A stretch of DNA of 42,150 nt, from contig JAFXDI010000016.1 in assembly GCA_017521245.1 (NCBI GenBank), positions 1 through 42,150 on the forward strand, given 5' to 3'. The position numbers were made by a program, and so were the translations under genes. Below the pieces are notes generated by a model. The model did not search any database. It saw nothing but the letters and a program-made list of their open reading frames with translations, and was not told where the DNA came from. Of this stretch, positions 8,339 to 17,115 are shown piece by piece; the first letter of the stretch is position 1; each line of letters begins with the position of its first letter. The DNA comes from Bacteroidales bacterium. Its GTDB lineage: Bacteria; Bacteroidota; Bacteroidia; Bacteroidales; G3-4614.

Positions 8339-8881
8339 ATGGCAAATACAGTAGAACAATTTAATCATATTACTTCGGTTTGTAGAGAACTCTTTGTTAA
8401 GAAACTTAAAGATTACGGAGCATCGTGGCGTATTATGCGTCCCACATCTATTACCGACCAAATTTTTATTAAAGCAAAACGAATTCGCAGTGTTGAGATT
8501 TGTGGCGAAGCGTTGGTTGATGAGGATATTCGTTCAGGATATATTGCCATTGTAAACTATGGAATTATCGCTCTTATTCAGTTAGAGTTGGGTCACTCTG
8601 ACAAAGAGGACATCTCTGCTGAAAAGGCTATTGAGTTGTACGATAAATATCTTACCGAGACCACTACTTTGATGCTGGCTAAAAATCACGACTATGGTGA
8701 GGCTTGGCGTAGCATGAGAATTTCATCGTACACTGATATTATTCTTACCAAACTCAACAGAACTAAACAGATTGAGGATAACGAAGGTAAGACCCTTGTT
8801 TCGGAAGGTGTTGATGCCAACTATATGGATATGATTAACTACTCTATTTTTGCACTTATTAAGTTAGAGTATGGCGAATAA
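8339..8881 (+). CDS. DUF1599 (nucleotide-modification-associated) protein
   Basis: 180 residues made of two copies of one unit. The first contains [20 protein letters not shown] and a KAKRIRSVE stretch; the second contains [20 protein letters not shown] and KLNRTKQIE, each followed by a helix like [19 protein letters not shown]. This is DUF1599, also called nucleotide modification associated domain 1. It has no signal peptide. It overlaps the next gene by 11 nt (its stop at 8879-8881, next ATG at 8871), so the two are probably translationally coupled. In Bacteroidales this gene commonly precedes a DoxX-like gene and tpiA. Biochemical role is unknown. Confidence 0.85.
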   Translation: MANTVEQFNHITSVCRELFVKKLKDYGASWRIMRPTSITDQIFIKAKRIRSVEICGEALVDEDIRSGYIAIVNYGIIALIQLELGHSDKEDISAEKAIELYDKYLTETTTLMLAKNHDYGEAWRSMRISSYTDIILTKLNRTKQIEDNEGKTLVSEGVDANYMDMINYSIFALIKLEYGE

Positions 8882-11057
8882 CTCTCAAAAAACTCCAAAA
8901 ATAATTAAGCCCATAGTAATACTTTGCCGTATTGTTGTGGGACTTACTTTTTTATTTTCGGGCTTTGTTAAGGGGGTAGATCCTGTTGGAGTGGCAATAA
9001 AACTTAAAGAGTATTTTGTTGCTCTTGGCATTGATTTTCTGTCACCCTCGTCACCTTTGGGTAGCGATTTTGTTGCTACTTTTTCGCTAACTTCGGCAGT
9101 TGCTCTATCACTATTTGAGTTTATTCTTGGTTTTGCTATTCTGTTTGGCAGTTACAGAAAACTTGCACCCACCCTTGCCCTCATTACTATGCTTGTAATG
9201 ACTCCGCTAACCCTATATCTTGCTATTGAAAACCCTGTTCACGATTGCGGTTGTTTTGGAGAAGCGGTTGTGTTAAGTAATTGGCAAACTTTTTATAAGA
9301 ATCTTGTACTTACCGCAGCGTCAATATTTTTGCTACTATATAACCACAAAGCAATTGCATTGTATGCTAAGCAGATGCGTTCGGTACCAACACTCTTTTC
9401 GGCACTATTTCTGTTATCAATATCGGTAGTGTCGTATATGTACCAACCCATCCTTGACTTCCGTCCCTATAAGAGTGGAACTAACATCAGAGAGGCAATG
9501 CAACAAGGCGATATTCAACCAGAGTACATTTTTATCTACGAAAAGGATGGCCAAGAGAGAGAGTTTACTATTGATAATATTCCCATGAATGACACTCTCT
9601 GGCGATTTGTTGACAGAATTGAACGCCTGCCCGAAGGTGCAAAGATGAACGAGACTCTCGATTTTTATATCTACGATAACGATACCGATATTAGCGAAGA
9701 TATTTTAATGGATGAGAACTACTCATTTATGGTATTAGTTCCATCGGTTAAGAACTACGATAATAGTTGGGATGACAAGATATTGAGTTTATACGACTAT
9801 GCTTTTGAGCATTCTTATAACTTTTTTGTACTCACACCTGATGCCAATGAGTTCTCGGAACGTATGAACGAAATGGGCATATCACTCCCCTGCTACACTA
9901 TGGATGAAACCGTTATTGAGACCATAGCAAGGGGTAATCCCGCTATTGCAATGATAAAAGATGGTATTTTATATTGGAAATATGCTGCTCGTGATTTAAT
10001 TGATATTACCCACTATAATACTGATATTGAGAAGACTCCACTCGGAAAAATTGAGGAGTATAACGCAAATCAACGTTATATTATTTTGGCAACAATATAC
10101 ATATTACCTTTAATATTCTTATATTTGTGCCAGAAAGCGGTGGCTCACTTTGTTGAGAAGGCAAGGGTTAGACGCCGTAAGTTGTTTGCACTGAAGAGCG
10201 CAAACAGCAAAACTACGTGCGAAACAGAACAAGAAAACTTAACTACTGACAATACTGAAGATTCAGATAATACTAATTATAAACCTAAAAATTTTAAAAC
10301 GATGAGAAAAAACATTGTAGCAGGAAACTGGAAAATGAACAAAACACTTCAAGAGGGTGTAGAGTTGGCAAAAGGAGTTGAAGCAGCTTTGAACGAGCGT
10401 ACTCCTAATTGCGATGTTATCATAGGTACTCCTTTCATTCACTTGGCAACTATTGCAGCAACTGTTGATACTAAAAAATTAGGTGTATCAGCAGAGAACT
10501 GCGCTGACAAAGTTTCAGGTGCTTACACAGGTGAGGTTTCAGCAGCTATGGTTGCTTCAACTGGTGCTGAGTATGTTATCCTTGGTCACTCTGAGCGCCG
10601 TGCTTACTACGGAGAGACTGCTGAGATTCTTAAAGAGAAAGTTCTTTTGGCGTTGGCTAACAACCTTAAAGTTATCTTCTGTATTGGAGAGGTTCTTGAG
10701 GAGCGTGAGGCAGGCAAAGAGTTTGAGGTTGTTAAAGCACAAATCGAGGAGTCTCTTTTCAACCTAACTGCTGAGGATTGGAGCAAAATTATTCTTGCTT
10801 ACGAGCCAGTTTGGGCTATTGGTACAGGTAAAACTGCTACTGCTGAGCAAGCACAAGAGATGCACGCATTCATCCGCAAAACTGTTGCTGAGAAATATGG
10901 CGAAGAGGTTGCTGAAGCAACAAGTATTCTTTACGGAGGAAGTTGCAAACCTTCTAACGCAAAAGAGTTGTTCGCAAACAAAGACGTTGACGGTGGTTTG
11001 ATTGGTGGAGCATCGCTTGACGTTGAGCAATTCATGGGTATAGTTGACGCATTTTAA
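8871..11057 (+). CDS. tpiA: MauE/DoxX-like membrane protein fused to triosephosphate isomerase
   Basis: One uninterrupted frame of 728 codons. Residues 1 to about 190 hold five membrane segments with the MauE/DoxX hallmark HDCGCFGE. About 200-395 is a soluble domain that could be thioredoxin-like. A last membrane segment (about 400-422) is followed by a basic EKARVRRRK, predicting a cytosolic C-terminus. An Asn/Thr/Asp-rich linker leads to Met478 (ATG at 10302), where a complete TIM begins: GNWKMN (Lys), LGHSERR (His), [14 protein letters not shown] (Glu and loop 6) and a LYGGSCKP phosphate loop. TIM interconverts dihydroxyacetone phosphate and glyceraldehyde 3-phosphate. In related genomes the two genes are usually separate, so internal initiation at 10302 giving free TIM is possible. 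The MauE-like part suggests thiol/disulfide chemistry, which is inference. Confidence 0.85.
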   Translation: MANNSQKTPKIIKPIVILCRIVVGLTFLFSGFVKGVDPVGVAIKLKEYFVALGIDFLSPSSPLGSDFVATFSLTSAVALSLFEFILGFAILFGSYRKLAPTLALITMLVMTPLTLYLAIENPVHDCGCFGEAVVLSNWQTFYKNLVLTAASIFLLLYNHKAIALYAKQMRSVPTLFSALFLLSISVVSYMYQPILDFRPYKSGTNIREAMQQGDIQPEYIFIYEKDGQEREFTIDNIPMNDTLWRFVDRIERLPEGAKMNETLDFYIYDNDTDISEDILMDENYSFMVLVPSVKNYDNSWDDKILSLYDYAFEHSYNFFVLTPDANEFSERMNEMGISLPCYTMDETVIETIARGNPAIAMIKDGILYWKYAARDLIDITHYNTDIEKTPLGKIEEYNANQRYIILATIYILPLIFLYLCQKAVAHFVEKARVRRRKLFALKSANSKTTCETEQENLTTDNTEDSDNTNYKPKNFKTMRKNIVAGNWKMNKTLQEGVELAKGVEAALNERTPNCDVIIGTPFIHLATIAATVDTKKLGVSAENCADKVSGAYTGEVSAAMVASTGAEYVILGHSERRAYYGETAEILKEKVLLALANNLKVIFCIGEVLEEREAGKEFEVVKAQIEESLFNLTAEDWSKIILAYEPVWAIGTGKTATAEQAQEMHAFIRKTVAEKYGEEVAEATSILYGGSCKPSNAKELFANKDVDGGLIGGASLDVEQFMGIVDAF

Positions 11058-11126
11058 TTAAACCCTTTTGCTTAAGAGAGGTCATAAAAATATAAGACGT
11101 TTATATAATAAGACCTAAATAAATCA

Positions 11127-11174
11127 GGGAGATGGGCTGAGTGTCAAGGATAACCTTAATACTCTCCCCCTCCC
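11127..11174 (+). promoter_or_regulatory. Interrupted stem-loop in the leader of the SPOR gene
   Basis: Nested pairing GGGAG/CTCCC, GGG/CCC, GAGT/ACTC and AAGG/CCTT closes around ATAA. It ends 19 nt before the SPOR gene start and has no U-run, so it is either an mRNA 3'-end stabiliser for tpiA or a leader structure for the next gene. No known riboswitch core was recognised. Confidence 0.35.
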
Positions 11175-11193
11175 TCTTAAAACAAAAAAGAGC

Positions 11194-11646
11194 ATGAAGG
11201 TAAAAGCAACATTCATAATAACAACTTTACTTTTGACAGTAGCATCCACTCTATCGGCAAAAGAGGGTTCTATTATTGACAAGTTACAACAACCCCAAAA
11301 TGGTGCTGTTGTAATAGTAAATCAACCCATAGAGTTTAATATGCTTTTGCAACGCGACACAACTGCCATTGAGGACCGTTTAACTTCGGGCTACCGAATA
11401 CAAGTATTCTCAGACAATATGCAGAAACGTGCAAAAGATCAAGCATACGAACGTGCCAGAATAATACAAGAGTCGGATCCCGAATTGGCAACTTACGTTA
11501 CCTTTAACTCACCCTTTTGGAGAGTTAGAGTAGGCAACTTTATATCGTACGAAGAGGCTGCCGTTAAGTTGAGAGAACTTAAAAAACAGTTCCCTGAAAT
11601 TCTTGACATGCGAATTGTAAAGGATATTATTATCGAAAAGTATTAG
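11194..11646 (+). CDS. SPOR domain protein
   Basis: 150 residues with a signal peptide (cleavage near TLSA-KEG, about 22). The C-terminal half is a SPOR domain: SGYRIQVFSDNMQKRAKDQA, then FWRVRVGNFISYEEAAVKLR and a final DMRIVKDIIIEKY strand. SPOR domains bind denuded peptidoglycan glycan strands at division sites, so the protein probably acts in the periplasm near the septum. It lies between tpiA and folE, an arrangement frequent in Bacteroidales, and is followed by folE after 26 nt, probably in one transcript. It has no membrane anchor apart from the signal peptide. Confidence 0.85.
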   Translation: MKVKATFIITTLLLTVASTLSAKEGSIIDKLQQPQNGAVVIVNQPIEFNMLLQRDTTAIEDRLTSGYRIQVFSDNMQKRAKDQAYERARIIQESDPELATYVTFNSPFWRVRVGNFISYEEAAVKLRELKKQFPEILDMRIVKDIIIEKY

Positions 11647-11672
11647 AATTGTAACCAAGCAATTTCTTAATT

Positions 11673-12272
11673 ATGAAAAACTTATCATCGGAGGAGAGAC
11701 AACAGTTAATAGCAGAGCATTACAAAGCCATTATTGAACTTTTAGGCGAAGACCCCGAAAGAGAGGGACTAAAAAAATCGCCCGAGAGAATTGCCCGAGC
11801 AATGCAATATCTTGTATCGGGTTACGGAAAGTCGGCTGCCGACAAACTATCTGCTCAGTTTGAGGAGGAGTATGGAGGCAAAGAGAGAATTATCCTTGTT
11901 AAGGATATTGAATTCTATTCGCTTTGCGAACACCACATGCTACCATTCTTTGGAAAGGTGCATATTGGTTATATCCCCGATAAAAAGGTTGTAGGATTAA
12001 GCAAATTGGCTCGTTTGGTTGAGGTGTTTGCACGCCGTTTGCAACTACAAGAGCGAATGACACAAGAGATATTGGAGGCCTTTAACGAAAACGTTCCTAA
12101 CAACGGAGTTATGGTTGTTGTTGAGGCTCGACACTTGTGTATGCAGATGCGTGGCGTACAAAAACAGAACGCTGTTACCACAACATGCCTATATAGCGGT
12201 AAATTTGACGATGAGGCAAAACGTAGAGAGTTCTACGAAATGCTGAACTCACCAATTACTCTTGAGGAGTAG
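11673..12272 (+). CDS. folE: GTP cyclohydrolase I
   Basis: 199 residues, close to the usual size of type I enzymes. It converts GTP to 7,8-dihydroneopterin triphosphate, the first step of folate/pterin synthesis, in the cytosol as a homodecamer. The zinc ligands Cys85 and His88 (SLCEHHMLPFFGK) and Cys156 (RHLCMQMRGV) are present. Also visible are GYIPDKKVVGLSKLAR and the C-terminal QNAVTTTCLYSGKF segment of the family. The N-terminus (EHYKAIIELLGEDPEREGL) is the typical helix. The stop lies about 80 nt before the first of two tRNA promoters. Confidence 0.96.
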   Translation: MKNLSSEERQQLIAEHYKAIIELLGEDPEREGLKKSPERIARAMQYLVSGYGKSAADKLSAQFEEEYGGKERIILVKDIEFYSLCEHHMLPFFGKVHIGYIPDKKVVGLSKLARLVEVFARRLQLQERMTQEILEAFNENVPNNGVMVVVEARHLCMQMRGVQKQNAVTTTCLYSGKFDDEAKRREFYEMLNSPITLEE

Positions 12273-12354
12273 TTATTAGTTGTCTAAGGTCGTTTAGGAC
12301 ATTAAAGTCTCAAAGGAGATTTGAGTTCTAATTCCTAATTATTTTCTAAGGGTA

Positions 12355-12385
12355 TTGCAAAGTATAAAAAAAAGATATATCTTTG
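12355..12385 (+). promoter_or_regulatory. Distal promoter upstream of tRNA-Gly (P1)
   Basis: TTG at 12355-12357 and TATCTTTG at 12378-12385 with 20 nt between them fit the Bacteroidetes -33/-7 consensus. It belongs to the upstream copy of a 28-bp duplication that continues into the first bases of the tRNA. Confidence 0.6.
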
Positions 12386-12484
12386 CATCGTAAATGCGAA
12401 AATAGGATACGGTTCGGCATAATTCAAACAAGTTTGATTCTGCGCTCACCTTTCACTATCTTTGCATCGCAAATGCGAAAATAG
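12378..12484. repeat. 28-bp direct repeats flanking a 51-bp intergenic repeat copy
   Basis: 12378-12405 and 12457-12484 are identical except for one base (CGTAAATG versus CGCAAATG). They carry the -7 element and the first ten bases of the tRNA. The 51 bp between them contain CGGCATAATTCAAACAAG and TTTGATTCTGCGCTC, the core of a repeat that recurs elsewhere in the window. Confidence 0.8.
12433..12464 (+). promoter_or_regulatory. Proximal promoter of tRNA-Gly (P2)
   Basis: TTTG at 12433-12436 and TATCTTTG at 12457-12464 with 20 nt spacing. Initiation would fall a few bases before the tRNA 5' end. The -33 element is supplied by the 51-bp repeat. Confidence 0.7.
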
Positions 12485-12547
12485 CTCAGTTGGTAGAGCA
12501 TAACCTTGCCAAGGTTAGGGTCGCGGGTTCGAGTCCCGTTTTTCGCT
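12475..12547 (+). tRNA. tRNA-Gly(GCC)
   Basis: 73 nt. The acceptor stem GCGAAAA/TTTTCGC pairs fully, with discriminator T. D-arm AGCTCAGTTGGTAGAGC is present, anticodon stem TAACC/GGTTA has loop TTGCCAA (anticodon GCC at 12508-12510), and T-loop TTCGAGT is flanked by GCGGG/CCCGT. CCA is not encoded. Confidence 0.96.
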
Positions 12548-12551
12548 CAAC

Positions 12552-12577
12552 AACTCTTGCAGAGGCAAGAGTTTTTT
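12552..12577 (+). terminator. Hairpin with T-run between the two tRNA genes
   Basis: AACTCTTGC pairs with GCAAGAGTT across AGAG, followed by a run of six T (overlapping the stem end). Some read-through into tRNA-Leu is likely, because that gene has no separate promoter in the remaining gap. Confidence 0.7.
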
Positions 12578-12587
12578 AATAGATGAT

Positions 12588-12671
12588 GTCCGGATGGTGA
12601 AATTGGTAGACACGCTACTTTGAGGGGGTAGTGGCCGTTCGGCCGTGTGAGTTCGAGTCTCATTCCGGACA
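12588..12671 (+). tRNA. tRNA-Leu(GAG)
   Basis: 84 nt. Acceptor stem GTCCGGA/TCCGGAC, leucine-type D-arm GGTGAAATTGGTAGACAC, anticodon arm CTACT-TTGAGGG-GGTAG (anticodon GAG), a long variable arm GGCCGTTCGGCC and T-loop TTCGAGT. A serine reading (TGA) would break the seven-base loop. Confidence 0.93.
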
Positions 12672-12680
12672 CAAGAAAGA

Positions 12681-12710
12681 GAGGTTATCCAACTTGGATA
12701 ACCTCTTTTG
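12681..12710 (+). terminator. Rho-independent terminator of the tRNA unit
   Basis: GAGGTTATCC (12681-12690) pairs perfectly with GGATAACCTC (12696-12705) across AACTT, followed by TTTTG. Confidence 0.85.
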
Positions 12711-13208
12711 CTTTAACCATATTGCAAAGGTGGGAGTTTCTCTTTATATATCGTTTTTTTCAATTTACAAAATCTACTGCATAAGAAACATATTTTTTAC
12801 CTAATACAGGGTAATTATTTTATAAATCCAACACTATAACCTGAAATTTTATATATTATTTTGCTTTGGCAGATATGGAAGTTTTGTGCTTTCTATATTT
12901 CCTGAAAAAGTTTTATAAGTAATAAAATAGAGCAATTGCAACTCCTTGAAAATCAAAAGAAGAATGCAAATGCAATACTTTTGTAATGCAAAATGATGCA
13001 AATAAAAGAAAAGAAAAAGAAATAAAAAGAAAATAATAATATCACACACAACAACGCACGCGCGAGAAAAATTTTATTAAAGTTTTTTGTCTATACTTTG
13101 GGGTTCTCTTCTCAATTGTGTTATATTTAAATTTTTATTTTAAACGTTTACGCAATCGTTGTTGATAACAACTGTGAAAGTTGTTGAAAAGATAAACAAG
13201 AAAAATAG
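12711..13208. other. Gene-free AT-rich region upstream of dnaB
   Basis: About 500 nt with no supported gene. It holds an A-rich purine tract (about 13005-13045), a short CGCACGCGCGAG stretch at about 13055 and TTGTTGATAACAACTG at about 13158. An ORF on the minus strand (12849-13049) consists mostly of low-complexity Phe/Leu codons and is not credible. No DnaA-box cluster was found. Confidence 0.5.
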
Positions 13209-13238
13209 TTGTAATATTGCATAACTAAATTAACTTTG
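13209..13238 (+). promoter_or_regulatory. Promoter of dnaB
   Basis: TTG at 13209-13211 and TAACTTTG at 13231-13238, spacing 19 nt, 25 nt before the start codon. Confidence 0.65.
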
Positions 13239-13263
13239 CAAATAGTAAAAAGAGTATATAATT

Positions 13264-14799
13264 ATGGCACGAGAACAATCAAACAGATATAAATCGTCAC
13301 GTAACACCGACACTGCTATTGCAGCAATGGGAAGACTTCAACCTCAAGCAATAGAACTTGAAGAGGCTATATTGGGAGCATTAATGTTAGAGAAAGACGC
13401 CTTTTCAGAGGTGTGTGATATTTTGCAACCCGACAGTTTCTACAAACCTGCCCACAAGAGCATATACGAGGCTATTGTGACTCTCACTCAAAAGTCGCTG
13501 CCTGTTGATATGCTTACAGTAATTGAGAAGTTACGCAATATGGGTAAACTTGAGGAAGTTGGGGGCGAATATGCCATATATAACCTCACATCAAAGGTGA
13601 GTTCGGCTGCCAATATTGAGTTTCACGCAAAGATTGTTGCTCAAAAATATATGGCTCGTCAGTTGATTGCTTATGCCGGAAAGATACAGACAAATGCCTA
13701 CGACGACACTTACGATATTGATGCCCTTATGGAGCAAACCGAAGCCGATTTGTTTAAACTATCTCAAGAGAATACAAAACGTGATGCCATACAAATTAAC
13801 CCTGTGATCACTGAAGCTATGAACCTATTGGAACAAGCAATGAACAGAAAAACAGGATTAAGCGGACTTCAAACAGGATTTCATGAGTTAGACAAGGTTA
13901 CATCGGGATGGCAAAGGTCAGACCTTATAATTATTGCTGCCCGCCCCGCTATGGGAAAGACTGCATTCTCGCTGTCAATGGCTAAAAATATGGCTGTAAA
14001 TTACGGAATAGGTGTTGCTCTGTTCTCGTTAGAGATGGCAAACGTTCAATTGGTAAACCGTTTAATTGTAAACACCTGTGAGATAAAGGGAGAGAAACTT
14101 CGTAGCGGTAGGTTAGATGACCACGAAATGACTCAGTTACAGACAAAGATCAAAGACCTTCAGGATGCTCCCATATATGTTGATGAGACTGCCAACCTAT
14201 CGGTTTTTGAACTTCGCAGCAAGGCTCGCCGATTAGTTAGAGAGCATGGCGTTGGTATGATTATAATTGACTACCTCCAACTTATGACTCTTAACAGCAA
14301 AGATGAAAAAACTGCATTAAAGGTTGGTAGTCGCGAGCAAGAGGTTAGTGCCATATCTCGTTCTCTAAAGGGATTAGCAAAAGAGTTGAACATTCCTATA
14401 ATAGCATTGTCTCAGTTGAGTCGTCAGAGTGAAAACCGCGATGGTAAGCGGCCTCAGCTATCTGACCTTCGTGAGTCAGGTGCTATTGAGCAAGATGCCG
14501 ATATTGTATGCTTTATTCACCGTCCCGAATACTATGGCTTATTGACAGACTCCGACGGCAGATCAACACAAGGATTGGCAGAGTTGATTATTGCAAAACA
14601 CCGTAATGGTGCAACAGGTAGTGTATGGTTTAAGTTTAAAAAAGATTATGCTCGTTTTCAAAATCTTGATGATGACTCAATTGTCAATATAGAGTCAGGT
14701 ATGAATAGTGGCACATCACCATCAGCTACTTCTTCATCATTATCGGCATACGCAGGAAACGAAGAGGAGTTTTTACAAACTCGCCCTGATGAGTTTTAG
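13264..14799 (+). CDS. dnaB: Replicative DNA helicase DnaB
   Basis: 511 residues, slightly longer than the E. coli protein owing to a Ser/Asn-rich C-terminal tail. The N-terminal helical domain (about 25-125) begins LQPQAIELEEAILGALMLEK. The RecA-like motor has the Walker A segment ARPAMGKTAF with Lys232, the SLEMANVQLVNRL segment, Walker B IIIDYLQLM, the QLSRQSENR sensor and the DLRESGAIEQDAD motif that carries the arginine-finger region. It acts as a hexamer that unwinds DNA at the replication fork. No intein or frameshift is seen. It probably is monocistronic; repeats follow the stop. Confidence 0.97.
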   Translation: MAREQSNRYKSSRNTDTAIAAMGRLQPQAIELEEAILGALMLEKDAFSEVCDILQPDSFYKPAHKSIYEAIVTLTQKSLPVDMLTVIEKLRNMGKLEEVGGEYAIYNLTSKVSSAANIEFHAKIVAQKYMARQLIAYAGKIQTNAYDDTYDIDALMEQTEADLFKLSQENTKRDAIQINPVITEAMNLLEQAMNRKTGLSGLQTGFHELDKVTSGWQRSDLIIIAARPAMGKTAFSLSMAKNMAVNYGIGVALFSLEMANVQLVNRLIVNTCEIKGEKLRSGRLDDHEMTQLQTKIKDLQDAPIYVDETANLSVFELRSKARRLVREHGVGMIIIDYLQLMTLNSKDEKTALKVGSREQEVSAISRSLKGLAKELNIPIIALSQLSRQSENRDGKRPQLSDLRESGAIEQDADIVCFIHRPEYYGLLTDSDGRSTQGLAELIIAKHRNGATGSVWFKFKKDYARFQNLDDDSIVNIESGMNSGTSPSATSSSLSAYAGNEEEFLQTRPDEF

Positions 14800-14813
14800 A
14801 GAGCAATTAGCAG

Positions 14814-14983
14814 AGAGTAATGAGTAAAGAGTAATTAATTTCTCATCGCTAATTTCTAATTCATAATTAGCTCAAAGTGCAGCACTAATTCCTAATTAAA
14901 GAACTATCGTTCTTTGATTATGCTCACGCTCGGTAAAACTCAAACAAGTTTGGTTTACTCTCGCTTACTCGCATAATTAAAAA
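14814..14983. repeat. Composite intergenic repeat after dnaB
   Basis: The convergent gap between dnaB and the methylase gene contains AATTAGC/GCTAATT- and CCTAATTA-type short repeats, AAGAACTATCGTTCTTT (hairpin), then a copy of the dispersed element: GCTCACGCTCGGTAAAACTC followed by the palindromic core CAAACAAGTTTG and ACTCTCGCTTACTCGC (about 14,923-14,975). Confidence 0.65.
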
Positions 14984-15694
14984 CTACCCTTTGTAGATAA
15001 GATATATAGCGGGTATTTTGCCTATCTCGGGGAGAGATTTACCCCACTCTTTTATGGATTTTGTAACAATAAACTCCCCATCGCAAGTAATGGCTGATGC
15101 TATGCAGAGTTTTGTTTGCGGACGGCAACTCTTAACCAAATCAGCAATAAGTTTTGCATTGCGATAGGGGGCTTCAATGAATATCTGTGTAGTATCTTCA
15201 GAGTAAGCACGTTGCTCCAAAAGTTTTATTGTTTTGGCTCTTTCGTTTTGCTCAATGGGCAGGTATCCGTTAAATGTAAACTTCTGTCCGTTAAACCCTG
15301 AGGCCATCAACGACATCAGTATTGATGATGGTCCTACCAAAGGTACTACTTTTACTCCTCGCTTCTGAGCAATGGCAACAACGTCTGCTCCGGGATCGGC
15401 AATAGCAGGGCAGCCTGCCTCTGATATAACCCCCACGTCCATACCTTCGGTTATGGCATTAAGGTAGGCTCCTATATCCTCGCTTTTTGTATGTTCGTTC
15501 AGGGTGTAGAATGTAAGGTCGTCTATAACAATATCAGGGTTTGATTTTTTCAAGAATCTTCGTGCCGAACGAATATCCTCAACAATAAAGTGTTTTATTG
15601 ATGCTATCACCTCTCTGTTTGCCGAAGGGAGTACCTTATCCACAGGGGTATCTCCCAACGTTACAGGTATCAGATATAGAGTTCCTTTGCTCAT
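14984..15694 (-). CDS. RsmI-like SAM-dependent methyltransferase (tetrapyrrole methylase fold)
   Basis: 236 residues from the preferred start MSKGTLYLIPVTLGD (ATG at 15694). An upstream ATG at 15718 would add eight residues and overlap the previous gene by 11 nt. The fold is that of RsmI/YraL, which 2'-O-methylates C1402 of 16S rRNA: an N-terminal TLYLIPVTLGD strand-turn, then GMDVGVISEAGCPAIADPGA and a VVPLVGPSSILMSLMASGFN segment that binds SAM. It is shorter than E. coli RsmI and reads LYLIPVTLGD rather than LYVVPTPIGN, so it is the second, divergent family member common in Bacteroidetes, whose substrate is uncertain. It lies just downstream of a porin-like gene on the same strand. Confidence 0.85.
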   Translation of the reverse strand: MSKGTLYLIPVTLGDTPVDKVLPSANREVIASIKHFIVEDIRSARRFLKKSNPDIVIDDLTFYTLNEHTKSEDIGAYLNAITEGMDVGVISEAGCPAIADPGADVVAIAQKRGVKVVPLVGPSSILMSLMASGFNGQKFTFNGYLPIEQNERAKTIKLLEQRAYSEDTTQIFIEAPYRNAKLIADLVKSCRPQTKLCIASAITCDGEFIVTKSIKEWGKSLPEIGKIPAIYLIYKG

Positions 15695-15707
15695 ATAGCA
15701 GGTTGGA

Positions 15708-16841
15708 TTATAGTCCAAAATAACAACTTAGATAACCCATATAGTTATAGGGAGCTCCTGCTCGAGGTATCTCCATACGGAAGTTGGGCGATAGTTTTAC
15801 ATATTTGCATGGGATAAGCTCAAATCCTGCCATAATCATCTGTTTGTCGTTATTGATGTCCCACTTGTCATTTGATGTGATGAAGTCGTAACGAGCATAC
15901 ACGTTTATTAATTTATGAGCCTTTGCACTACCAAAAACTGAGCAACCAAGTTTGTTATTCCCTTTTGCGTTCTTATAATTTTGCATCATATTGAACTCGC
16001 CCGATAGTGTAAACTTATCTGACTTGTAAGCAGCCAATGCCGAATATCCGTAAATGTTGCTTTCGCCAGAAAGTCCAGAGTTGTTAAGGTCGGCATATAG
16101 ACGGATGTATAACTCCTCTGTCGGGTTAAATGTAAATCCCAAACCATACAACAAACCTTTGTTCTTTTGGAACTTCTTATATCCCTCTCCATTTACCATC
16201 ATGAAATCACCCTTTACCCAATCGGCAAATTTATACTCCATTGAGAATCCCAAATCGGCACTACTACCAAACTTATACTGGTCGTGGAATACCATCATGA
16301 TATATCTCTTTGCCCACAACTTCTCTTGCAGTGCTGATTGTGTTGTTTGAATCATACCTCCGTTTATGGTAAAGCCTTTGCGAGTCCAACCAACAAAGGC
16401 ATTTTTGATATATGCCAAGTAGTTGTAATCTTCAATAGCCGAAGGTTTTCCAAAATCAATAACAGCCTTTATTCTTATGCCATTATTGAACTTATACTCA
16501 TAACCCATATAGGTACGACCAAGACCAAAACCAACCTTAGTATCTCCAGCAGTTGATGTGCAGTTGAAATTTACAAACGATAGCAGTATTACTTTACCAT
16601 CGCCCTTTTTCTTCTTCTCTCCCTCAGTTGCCTCATTGCTCTTTGTCTCCTCTTTTACCTTAAGGGTATCAATCTTAGCGGCATCCTCTTTAACCTTCTC
16701 TTTTAGGTCATCAAGTTCCTCACGTAAATCCTCAATCTCCTCAATCAACTTCTCAATTTTATCATCATCAACCTCTTGTGCAGCCACTGTGAAGCAGATA
16801 AACATTGATAGGAATATGGGTAAAATCTTCTTTAAATTCAT
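15708..16841 (-). CDS. Porin-like outer-membrane barrel with periplasmic coiled coil
   Basis: 377 residues. A signal peptide (MNLKKILPIFLSMFICFTVAAQ) is followed by an acidic/Lys-rich coiled coil (about 25-70; repeated EDLREELDDLKEKVKED) and a Lys/Glu linker. The remainder is beta-barrel, with alternating aromatic strands such as VGFGLGRTYMGYEYKFN and LYIRLYADLNNSG. It ends in YLSCYFGL, giving a hydrophobic terminal residue like outer-membrane barrels. The pattern resembles porins of the phosphate-selective O/P type, in which the coiled coil may contact the periplasm or cell wall. Solute unknown. The methylase gene starts 13 nt after its stop. Confidence 0.75.
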   Translation of the reverse strand: MNLKKILPIFLSMFICFTVAAQEVDDDKIEKLIEEIEDLREELDDLKEKVKEDAAKIDTLKVKEETKSNEATEGEKKKKGDGKVILLSFVNFNCTSTAGDTKVGFGLGRTYMGYEYKFNNGIRIKAVIDFGKPSAIEDYNYLAYIKNAFVGWTRKGFTINGGMIQTTQSALQEKLWAKRYIMMVFHDQYKFGSSADLGFSMEYKFADWVKGDFMMVNGEGYKKFQKNKGLLYGLGFTFNPTEELYIRLYADLNNSGLSGESNIYGYSALAAYKSDKFTLSGEFNMMQNYKNAKGNNKLGCSVFGSAKAHKLINVYARYDFITSNDKWDINNDKQMIMAGFELIPCKYVKLSPNFRMEIPRAGAPYNYMGYLSCYFGL

Positions 16842-16946
16842 GGTATATTTTTGTTTTAATATTGCTTGCGTAATTTTTTTGCAAATTTATTACATAAAAA
16901 ACAATTATTCACATTTTAGACAAAGTTTTTTGAGTAACCGCACATA

Positions 16947-16986
16947 AAGAGGCTGTGTCAAAATGAAAATTTTGGCTCAGCCTCTT
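16947..16986 (-). terminator. Long hairpin 3' of the Ca2+-ATPase gene
   Basis: AAGAGGCTG pairs with CAGCCTCTT, with further inner pairing (CAAAAT/ATTTTG) around GAA. It lies 130 nt downstream of the ATPase stop. The U-run on the minus strand is weak, so termination efficiency is uncertain. Confidence 0.5.
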
Positions 16987-16995
16987 AAGGTTTGA

Positions 16996-17070
16996 AGTTT
17001 ATCGAAGTTGCTTACACTCAGCATAGTTTGAATAAATACCACTCTGCTTTCGCTAACTCGCAACTCTGTA
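16996..17070. repeat. Copy of the dispersed CTCGGCATA...CTCTGCTCTCG repeat
   Basis: GCTTACACTCAGCATAGTTT and CACTCTGCTTTCGCTAACTC match the degenerate repeat seen near 4.9, 12.41 and 14.93 kb. Confidence 0.5.
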
Positions 17071-17115
17071 TGAATTTATATAATATACCGCCTTTAATAA
17101 GTATATGGAATGATA

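Noticed and set aside
11135..11160. CTGAG and GGATAACC resembling fragments of a TPP riboswitch
   Set aside because: The order and spacing of the conserved TPP elements are absent, and the downstream genes are not thiamine genes.
12391..12410. A second tRNA-like start (GCGAAAATAG) upstream of tRNA-Gly
   Set aside because: Only the first ten bases of the tRNA are present; the rest is repeat sequence, so it is a fragment, not a gene.
12849..13049. Minus-strand ORF rich in Phe and Leu upstream of dnaB
   Set aside because: It is low-complexity and comes from AT-rich DNA containing an A/G tract; no promoter or conserved motif supports it.
13140..13175. TTGTTGATAACAACTG as a possible replication-origin element before dnaB
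   Set aside because: It does not match the DnaA box TTATNCACA, and no cluster of boxes is present.
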